Assembly (NCBI GenBank): GCA_002696965.1
Contig: NZUB01000049.1
Span: 43,621-49,506, forward strand
From: Flavobacteriales bacterium
Lineage (GTDB): Bacteria; Bacteroidota; Bacteroidia; Flavobacteriales; TMED113
DNA: 5,886 bases
Direction: 5' to 3'
In this document: in pieces, positions 1 to 5,411 of the stretch
Numbering within the stretch: the stretch's first letter is position 1
How the letters are laid out: the number at the start of each line of letters is the position of its first letter
The notes under the pieces: model-generated
Told to the model about the DNA's origin: nothing
What the model saw: only the letters and a program-made list of their open reading frames with translations
Database searches by the model: none
Position numbers and translations under genes: made by a program

Positions 1-125
1 CCTGCACGACCTTTTTTTTCAAAGCAAACAGAAAGAATAAAATCTTTATTTGCAGTGTGATGCGTCTTTTCTAATTGGTATTCAAAATCTTTGTTTGTAG
101 AATATACAATTCCTCCTTCTTTCAT
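1..125 (-). CDS. SUI1/YciH-like translation initiation factor (N-terminal part, cut by window edge)
   Basis: Only the first 41 codons lie in the window; the gene runs off the left edge. The translation starts MKEGGIVYSTN and reaches FEKKGRAG at residues 35-42. The GG(I/L)VYST opening and the basic K-x-R-x-G stretch are what I remember of bacterial SUI1/eIF1-related proteins (YciH type), where the basic stretch leads into the SUI1 fold. These small proteins are thought to act on the small ribosomal subunit and influence start selection or translation under stress; the bacterial role is not fully settled. The ATG at 125-123 is the only ATG in this frame before an upstream in-frame stop, and it overlaps the TGA of the oxygenase gene (ATGA), which suggests translational coupling. 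Residues 12-34 are poorly conserved from memory, and the fold itself is outside the window. Confidence 0.72.
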   Translation of the reverse strand, partial: MKEGGIVYSTNKDFEYQLEKTHHTANKDFILSVCFEKKGRA

Positions 126-1078
126 TTTTTTAAGCCTAATTCTTTGATTCTCTCATCTAAAAACTGTCCAGCTGTTATATCCTCATATTGTTTAGGGTTT
201 TGTTGATTAATGCATGAATCTAAGCAATTTAATGACATTTCAGATCTAGGATGCATAAAGAATGGAATTGAAAAACGTGATGTTCCCCATTCTTCTTTCG
301 GTGGATTTGTGACTTGATGAATAGAAGAATGTAGTTTGTTATTAGTTAATCTAGACATCATGTCCCCAATATTTACTATAACTTGTTTAGGCAATGCAGT
401 AACTGCTATCCAATCGCCACTTCTAGTTTGTATCTCTAGACCTTTTGCACTAGCCCCCATTAGTATAGTTATTAAATTAATATCTCCATGTGCAGCGGCT
501 CTAACAGCTCCTTTAGGAGCTGTTTTAATAGGTGGGTAATGAATGGCTCTCAAAATACTATTGCCACCTTTTACTTTTTGATCAAAATATGTTTCAGGAA
601 GCTTTAAGTGTAGTGCTAATGCTCTTAAGATATTAAGACCTGTTTTTTCTAAAATTTTAAATGCTTTACGACCAGTTTTATTAAAATGAGGTAATTCTTC
701 ACATAAAACATTTGGCTCATATTCGTTGAAAAGTGAATCATTGCTAGCTAGTTCTTGACCAAAATGCCAAAATTCTTTTAAATCAGATTTGGTGGATCCT
801 TTTGCTGTTTCTCTTCCAAAAGAGATATAACCCCTTTGTCCATTTAATTCAGCTTTTTCATATTTTAACTTTACATCAAGAGGTAATTTGAAAAAATTAT
901 ATACTTCTTCATACAAGGATTTAGTTAATTCATCACTAAGTCCATGATTTTCAATGGCTACAAAGCCTATTTTTTCATATGCGACTCCTATATTTTTAAC
1001 AAAATTATCTTTTTTTTTGGGGTCATTACTGGTGAAATCATTCAAATCTAGATAAGGAATGTTCTTATTTGTTGACAT
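122..1078 (-). CDS. 2-oxoglutarate/Fe(II)-dependent oxygenase, isopenicillin N synthase-like family
   Basis: This 318-residue cytosolic protein has the layout of the plant/fungal/bacterial IPNS-like dioxygenases. The N-terminal region (about 8-125, DIOX_N type) carries the GFVAIENHGL motif at 38-47. The catalytic jelly-roll (about 172-280) carries the iron triad His197, Asp199 (AAHGDINLIT) and His254 (SSIHQV). Arg268-Phe-Ser270 (SRFSIPFF) matches the RxS motif that binds the carboxylate of 2-oxoglutarate, or of the peptide substrate in IPNS itself. Length is normal for the family. Start: ATG at 1078, with the family-typical 'IPYLDL' beginning at residue 7. The substrate cannot be read from sequence, and no beta-lactam or other natural-product genes are nearby, so antibiotic synthesis is not implied. 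It is first in a unit with the SUI1-like gene and is transcribed away from the E1 gene. Codons 21-23 (Lys-Lys-Lys) lie in a nine-A run. Confidence 0.9.
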   Translation of the reverse strand: MSTNKNIPYLDLNDFTSNDPKKKDNFVKNIGVAYEKIGFVAIENHGLSDELTKSLYEEVYNFFKLPLDVKLKYEKAELNGQRGYISFGRETAKGSTKSDLKEFWHFGQELASNDSLFNEYEPNVLCEELPHFNKTGRKAFKILEKTGLNILRALALHLKLPETYFDQKVKGGNSILRAIHYPPIKTAPKGAVRAAAHGDINLITILMGASAKGLEIQTRSGDWIAVTALPKQVIVNIGDMMSRLTNNKLHSSIHQVTNPPKEEWGTSRFSIPFFMHPRSEMSLNCLDSCINQQNPKQYEDITAGQFLDERIKELGLKK

Positions 1079-1102
1079 ATTGGAAATAATTAGTATTTAA
1101 AG

Positions 1103-1110
1103 CAAAATTA
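1103..1110 (-). promoter_or_regulatory. Putative -7 box (TAATTTTG) for the oxygenase/SUI1 unit
   Basis: Read on the minus strand, this is TAATTTTG, a full match to the Bacteroidota -7 consensus TAnnTTTG. Transcription would start a few bases downstream, leaving a leader of roughly 20 nt before the ATG at 1078, a reasonable geometry. A TTTG lies upstream at 1138-1135, but the 24-bp spacer is longer than the roughly 19-21 bp usual for the -33 element, so support is partial. Confidence 0.35.
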
Positions 1111-1123
1111 AATATTTATTATA

Positions 1124-1131
1124 TAATTTTG
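1124..1131 (+). promoter_or_regulatory. Putative -7 box (TAATTTTG) for the E1 gene
   Basis: This plus-strand TAATTTTG matches TAnnTTTG exactly and mirrors the minus-strand box. It ends only 6 bp before the ATG at 1138, so a transcript from it would be leaderless or nearly so. No TTTG is found 19-21 bp upstream. Either the mRNA has almost no leader or this arm is not the promoter, and the weak geometry keeps confidence low. Confidence 0.22.
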
Positions 1132-1137
1132 ATTCAA

Positions 1138-3120
1138 ATGAAAATTAATTATAAAAAATCAGGATTAAACAATCAAGCACTCATACAGCTTTATTCCTCT
1201 ATGCTAAAGCCTCGCATGATTGAAGAAAAGATGCTTTTGCTATTAAGACAAGGAAAGATATCTAAGTGGTTTTCAGGTATTGGACAAGAAGCTATTTCAG
1301 CTGCTGTTATTAATGCTTTAAGTGAAGATGAATATATTTTGCCAATGCATCGAAACTTAGGGGTATTTACAGGTAGAAATATTAAGTTGAATCAATTATT
1401 CGCTCAATTTCAAGGTAAAAAAAGTGGTTTCACTAATGGTAGAGATAGATCTTTTCATTTTGGTTCTATTTATCACCATATTATTGGTATGATTTCTCAC
1501 CTTGGCCCTCAAATGGGTGTGGCTAATGGTATTGCATTAGGTAATTTGATAGATGGAAACAATAAAGTTACTTTGGTTTTTACAGGTGAGGGGGGCACTA
1601 GTGAAGGAGATTTTCATGAGGCTTTAAATGTAGCTTCTGTCTGGTCTTTACCAGTCATTTTTTTAATTGAAAATAATGGATATGGATTATCAACACCTAC
1701 CAATGAACAGTATAACTGTGAGAACTTATCTCAAAGAGGTATTGGTTATGGATTAGAGGCTTATACAATTGATGGCAATAATGTTATTGATGTTTATACT
1801 AAAATTCGTAATATCTCCTGTGAGATTAGGAAAACCCCCCGTCCCGTACTAATAGAGTGTAAAACATTTAGAATGCGTGGTCATGAGGAAGCTTCTGGTG
1901 TTAAATATGTTCCTGAAAAATTAATGAAAGAATGGGCCTTAAAAGATCCTATAATTAACTTTGAAAAATATCTGTTGGATAAAAAAATAATAAATGATAA
2001 TATTGTTTTTTCCATGAAAAAAAATATTCAAAATGAAATTGATGAGGGTATCAAATCTGCATTTGATGAAGATGATATTATTGCTAATGAAAAATTTGAA
2101 ATAGAAAGTGTATTTAAACAATGCAATATTAGTGTTGTTCAGCCTACTGAAGCTAATAATAAGATGCGCTTTATAGATGCAATTTCTTCTGCTTTAGAAG
2201 TAGGGATGAAGAGGTATAAAAAATCCATTTTTATGGGTCAGGATATAGCAGAATATGGTGGAGTTTTTAAAATATCTGATGGCTTTTTAGATTCTTTTGG
2301 CAAAGAAAGAATTCGGAATACACCTATTTGTGAATCTATAATTCTTAGTATGGGGTTAGGCTTGTCAATTGTAGGTTATAAAAGTATAATTGAAATGCAA
2401 TTTGCAGATTTTGTCAGTAGTGGTTTTAATGCTGTTGTAAATAATTTAGCTAAGTCATATTATCGTTGGGGTCAGTGTTCAGATGTAGTTGTACGTATGC
2501 CTTGTGGAGGTGGAGTAGGAGCTGGTCCTTTTCATTCTCAAACAAACGAAGCTTGGTTTACTCATACCCCTGGGTTGAAAGTTGTATATCCTTCTTCACC
2601 TTACGATGCCAAAGGATTACTTTTAACCGCAATAGATGATTGTAATCCAGTTATGTTTTTTGAGCATAAGGCACTTTACAGAAGTGTTTCAGGTTTTGTT
2701 CCAGATGGCTATTATAATATTCCTTTTGGAGAAGCAAATTGTATTAATAATGGTAATGATTTAAGTATAATTACCTACGGAATGGGAGTTCATTGGGCTT
2801 TAGATTACATTAAAAATAATAATCAAATTTCTATTGATTTAATTGATTTACGTACTTTGATACCTTTGGATAAAAAAGCTATTGAGAAGACTATTAAAAA
2901 AACTGGAAAAATATTAATCTTACATGAAGATTCGCATATAGGTGGTTTTGGAGCAGATATTGCTTCGTTTATTTCTGAGTATTTATTTGAGTATTTAGAT
3001 GCTCCTATTTGTCGAGTTTCTAGCTTAGATACTCCTGTCCCTTTTGCACCAGATTTAGAAAAAAATTATTTAGCTAAAGATAGACTGGGAGTGGCAATTA
3101 AAAAGCTTTACGAGTATTGA
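1138..3120 (+). CDS. Fused alpha/beta E1 component of 2-oxoacid dehydrogenase (branched-chain 2-oxoisovalerate type)
   Basis: This 660-residue protein joins the alpha and beta halves of thiamine-diphosphate-dependent E1. It would decarboxylate branched-chain 2-oxo acids from Val/Leu/Ile and pass the acyl group to lipoyl-E2. The alpha half (about 15-330) carries the ThDP/Mg motif GEG at 150-152 through ENNGYG at 178-183, with GEG rather than GDG as in branched-chain enzymes. It also has RGHEEASG at 247-254, whose His249 matches the phosphorylation-loop/active-site histidine region of BCKDH alpha. The beta half (about 340-660) carries TPICE with Glu399 at the position of the cofactor-binding glutamate (TPLCE in BCKDH beta), and GPFHSQ with catalytic His466. 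The C-terminal transketolase-type domain is about 535-655. An in-frame TTG at 1129 would add three residues; ATG at 1138 is preferred and fits the family N-terminus. E2 and E3 genes are absent from the window. Pyruvate- or acetoin-type specificity is less likely but not excluded. Confidence 0.9.
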   Translation: MKINYKKSGLNNQALIQLYSSMLKPRMIEEKMLLLLRQGKISKWFSGIGQEAISAAVINALSEDEYILPMHRNLGVFTGRNIKLNQLFAQFQGKKSGFTNGRDRSFHFGSIYHHIIGMISHLGPQMGVANGIALGNLIDGNNKVTLVFTGEGGTSEGDFHEALNVASVWSLPVIFLIENNGYGLSTPTNEQYNCENLSQRGIGYGLEAYTIDGNNVIDVYTKIRNISCEIRKTPRPVLIECKTFRMRGHEEASGVKYVPEKLMKEWALKDPIINFEKYLLDKKIINDNIVFSMKKNIQNEIDEGIKSAFDEDDIIANEKFEIESVFKQCNISVVQPTEANNKMRFIDAISSALEVGMKRYKKSIFMGQDIAEYGGVFKISDGFLDSFGKERIRNTPICESIILSMGLGLSIVGYKSIIEMQFADFVSSGFNAVVNNLAKSYYRWGQCSDVVVRMPCGGGVGAGPFHSQTNEAWFTHTPGLKVVYPSSPYDAKGLLLTAIDDCNPVMFFEHKALYRSVSGFVPDGYYNIPFGEANCINNGNDLSIITYGMGVHWALDYIKNNNQISIDLIDLRTLIPLDKKAIEKTIKKTGKILILHEDSHIGGFGADIASFISEYLFEYLDAPICRVSSLDTPVPFAPDLEKNYLAKDRLGVAIKKLYEY

Positions 3121-3686
3121 TTCTTTTTTTGAAACCACATAGTTATATTCCAAAATAATATAAAAAATATATACACTATTTCTGCTACTCCATAACTTGG
3201 AAAGGGGATTAATAATAATGAGGATAATAACATGGCGGACCCAATTATTACTGAAAACAAACCCTTTCTCACATAAGATGTAGCTCTTATTAATCCGAAT
3301 AGAAAAATAAAAAAATTATAGCTTAAAAAGAAGAATAATGCTGGTATCTGGTGGAATGGTCCAAAGTCCATATTTATAATACCTGTTAAAAATAAACATA
3401 TACTAGAAAATACTAAAATCCAATGTAGCCAAATTGAGTATTTTTGCTTTTTGATTAGTTTTCTAATTATTGTTGTACCATTCCATAAAATAGCTATTGA
3501 AAAAATTATTAGCGAAATCATAAAAATACCACTTGTATTTTGTAGAATTCCAAAATATGAAACAGGATGCTGCCTAGGGTCAAATTCCGGAAAAAGATAT
3601 AAGCATATTAAGGGAGAAATAAAACCTAATAGGATTGAGAATGAGAGATAGATTTTTCTTATTTTTTTTATTGTAATTCTACTCAT
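3108..3686 (-). CDS. Six-helix integral membrane protein, DUF998-like
   Basis: This 192-residue, strongly hydrophobic protein has about six predicted transmembrane helices: residues 12-32, 50-70, 84-104, 112-133, 143-162 and 166-184. Basic residues flank helix 1 (KKIRK at 7-11), the helix 2-3 loop (RKLIKKQK at 75-82) and the C-terminus, suggesting that those parts are cytoplasmic. Conserved-looking polar spots are HPVSYFG at 40-46 after helix 1, NMDFGPFH at 105-112 before helix 4, and FPSYGVAE at 162-169. This arrangement resembles the DUF998 family from memory; no biochemical function is established for it and I assign none. The ATG at 3686 is 17 bp below the stop of the FTCD gene, so it is probably the last gene of that unit. 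Its final codons overlap the end of the convergent E1 gene by 13 bp. Confidence 0.8.
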   Translation of the reverse strand: MSRITIKKIRKIYLSFSILLGFISPLICLYLFPEFDPRQHPVSYFGILQNTSGIFMISLIIFSIAILWNGTTIIRKLIKKQKYSIWLHWILVFSSICLFLTGIINMDFGPFHQIPALFFFLSYNFFIFLFGLIRATSYVRKGLFSVIIGSAMLLSSLLLIPFPSYGVAEIVYIFFILFWNITMWFQKKNQYS

Positions 3687-3703
3687 TCTTAATTAAAGTT
3701 ATT

Positions 3704-5398
3704 TTATTTGTTGATTACCTGTAGTACATTCTTTAGAATTTTTGTTTCTTTTTTAATTGTATCTTCTTTTAGTTTATTCGCTTTTTTTATAATGGCTCTT
3801 TTTTTATCTTCATTATCGTAGTCTTTGATATTAATCATAACATTTAAATAACCACCAATAATTGCTGATCTTGCACATAATACGGCTACTCCAACATCAC
3901 TAACAGAGTTAGGGTTGCCAATATTTACTAGGGTTTCAATAATACTCATTGATTGAAATGATGTTTCCATAATTGACAAAGGGATATTTATAGCATTTAG
4001 TGTTGCATTTTGAATTTTCTTTTGTTTTAGAGTTTCATCCTCTTTGGTATTTGTTTTTATTCTAAAAGCATCAAGAATAGCGTTAAATGCTTCTGTGTCT
4101 TTATCGACTAAATCTTCAAGTTTTTGTATATATTTTTGTCCAGATTCTGCTATAATCGAATATTCCTCCCATTTATCATCCCAGCCTCTTTTATGACTAG
4201 AAAGATTTGCGACCATTGTAGCTAATGCTGCACCTAGCCCACCAATATATGCTGAAATTGAACCTCCTCCAGGTGCAGGGCTTTCAGAAGCAGTTTCTTG
4301 TAAAAATTCAGTTAGAGAAAGTTGGCATAATTTTTTTCTTTTTTCTTTGATTTTATATTCGATAATTTTTTTATTTGGATTAAATGGTTCAATTTCATCT
4401 AATCCCATTGTTTTTTGAGCTATTTTGATAATTTCGTTTTCAGCTATTCCTAGCGATCTTTTTTGTTTTTTTAAAAAATACTTGCCTGCTTCTAACATGG
4501 AGTTTAATGGAATTAAACCTACTAATTCAGATCCTGTTACCCTAACGCCTCTTTGATTAGCTTTTTTACATACTTCATCAAATACAACATGAATAGGAGT
4601 TTTATTAATATTGGTTAAGTTCATCGATATTTGTGTTACCCCATATTCTTCTATATACCACCCAATTGCTTTGACATGTTTTAGGCTACCAGGTTTCCAG
4701 ATAGTGTTGCCATCTTTATCTTTCAAGATTTCACCAGTTAATTTATTGTTTTTTCTGGCTATTCTTCCTTTTTCTCTGATGTCAAAAGCGATTGCATTGG
4801 CACGTCTTGTGGAAGTGGTGTTTAGATTAATATTATATGCAATAAGAAAATCTCTAGCACCTATTGCAGTAGCACCACATTTTTTAATTATTTCAGAATC
4901 TCTTGACCCATAATCTGGTATCCATTTTGATTCATTGACTTTATTTGTGAGACCTTCATATTCTCCCTGTCTAATATTTGCTAAATTTCTTCTGTGTTTT
5001 TTACTAGCAGAGTATTCATATAGATATACGGGTATTTTTAGTTCTTTTCCTACACGGGATCCTAGCGTTTTAGAATATTTAACAACTTCTTGCATATCCA
5101 TTCCTGAAACAGGAATCAAAGGGCATACGTCAGTAGCACCCATTCGTGGGTGTTCCCCATTGTGCTGATTCATATTAATTAGTTCAGATGCTTTTTTTAT
5201 TAATTTAAATGCAGCTTCAATAACAGCATCGGGGTGACCAACAAACGTAATTACTGTTCTATTAGTAGCATATCCAGGATCAACATCTAAAAGGTTGGCA
5301 CCATTTGTATTTTGAACCTCATTAACAATTTGTTGTATTATTTCCTTATCCCTTCCTTCTGAAATATTAGGGACACATTCCATTAATTTTCCACTCAT
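3704..5398 (-). CDS. ftcD: Bifunctional glutamate formimidoyltransferase / formimidoyltetrahydrofolate cyclodeaminase (FTCD)
   Basis: This 564-residue cytosolic enzyme fuses two activities. The transferase moves the formimino group of N-formimino-L-glutamate (from histidine breakdown) to tetrahydrofolate, and the cyclodeaminase converts 5-formimino-THF to 5,10-methenyl-THF plus ammonia. The transferase part (about 4-330) opens with ECVPNISEGRD at 7-17 and carries GEHPRMGATDVCPLIP at 81-96, where His83 corresponds to the catalytic His82 of mammalian FTCD. A lysine-rich linker (about 342-358) leads to the cyclodeaminase (about 359-555), with SPAPGGGSISA at 373-383, the acidic helix VDKDTEAFN at 431-439, and GNPNSVSDVG at 494-503. 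The length and order match the mammalian and Bacteroidota bifunctional form. The ATG at 5398 is 13 bp after the preceding gene's stop; residue 1 rather than Met6 fits the family start. No other hut genes are in the window, so the histidine link rests on family knowledge. Confidence 0.95.
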   Translation of the reverse strand: MSGKLMECVPNISEGRDKEIIQQIVNEVQNTNGANLLDVDPGYATNRTVITFVGHPDAVIEAAFKLIKKASELINMNQHNGEHPRMGATDVCPLIPVSGMDMQEVVKYSKTLGSRVGKELKIPVYLYEYSASKKHRRNLANIRQGEYEGLTNKVNESKWIPDYGSRDSEIIKKCGATAIGARDFLIAYNINLNTTSTRRANAIAFDIREKGRIARKNNKLTGEILKDKDGNTIWKPGSLKHVKAIGWYIEEYGVTQISMNLTNINKTPIHVVFDEVCKKANQRGVRVTGSELVGLIPLNSMLEAGKYFLKKQKRSLGIAENEIIKIAQKTMGLDEIEPFNPNKKIIEYKIKEKRKKLCQLSLTEFLQETASESPAPGGGSISAYIGGLGAALATMVANLSSHKRGWDDKWEEYSIIAESGQKYIQKLEDLVDKDTEAFNAILDAFRIKTNTKEDETLKQKKIQNATLNAINIPLSIMETSFQSMSIIETLVNIGNPNSVSDVGVAVLCARSAIIGGYLNVMINIKDYDNEDKKRAIIKKANKLKEDTIKKETKILKNVLQVINK

Positions 5399-5411
5399 GT
5401 ATTTTAAAATA

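Larger units (their letters stand above)
1079..1137. promoter_or_regulatory. Divergent intergenic promoter region with imperfect dyad
   Basis: This 59-bp, almost pure A/T spacer is the only non-coding stretch between the divergently transcribed oxygenase and E1 genes, so both promoters should lie in or next to it. It contains the inverted repeat CAAAATTA (1103-1110) / TAATTTTG (1124-1131), arms 13 bp apart. Pairing continues inward, giving 12 of 14 matching positions around a centre at 1117. The arms could be two promoter boxes, an operator for a dimeric regulator, or chance in AT-rich DNA. No Shine-Dalgarno sequence is visible ahead of either gene, which is normal for Bacteroidota. Confidence 0.5.

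Noticed and set aside
367..369. E1 beta motif reads GQD where many relatives have GED/GEE, suggesting a lost catalytic Glu (residue numbers of the E1 protein)
   Set aside because: The cofactor-binding glutamate of E1 beta is the one in TPxxE, present here as Glu399; the Gln at residue 368 is not that position.
336..539. Open frame of 67 codons on the plus strand, antisense to the oxygenase
   Set aside because: It lies wholly opposite a gene with clear catalytic motifs, and its translation shows no recognisable domain or upstream signal.
122..1078. Beta-lactam (isopenicillin N) biosynthesis
   Set aside because: Only the general IPNS-like fold motifs are seen; no peptide synthetase or acyltransferase genes are present, and the family is widespread with other substrates.
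1129..1131. TTG start for the E1 gene (three extra residues)
   Set aside because: An ATG follows nine bases later and matches the family N-terminus; the TTG also overlaps the promoter-like box.
1939..2121. Open frame of 60 codons on the minus strand inside the E1 gene
   Set aside because: It is Phe/Ile/Asn-rich from AT bias, and sits opposite the poorly conserved end of the alpha half of a well-supported gene.
3451..3651. Open frame of 66 codons on the plus strand opposite the membrane-protein gene
   Set aside because: It is a mirror of the hydrophobic codons on the other strand, with no independent evidence.
4611..5168. Two plus-strand open frames (100 and 77 codons) antisense to ftcD
   Set aside because: They cover the most conserved part of FTCD, and their translations look like reverse-strand shadows with no motif.
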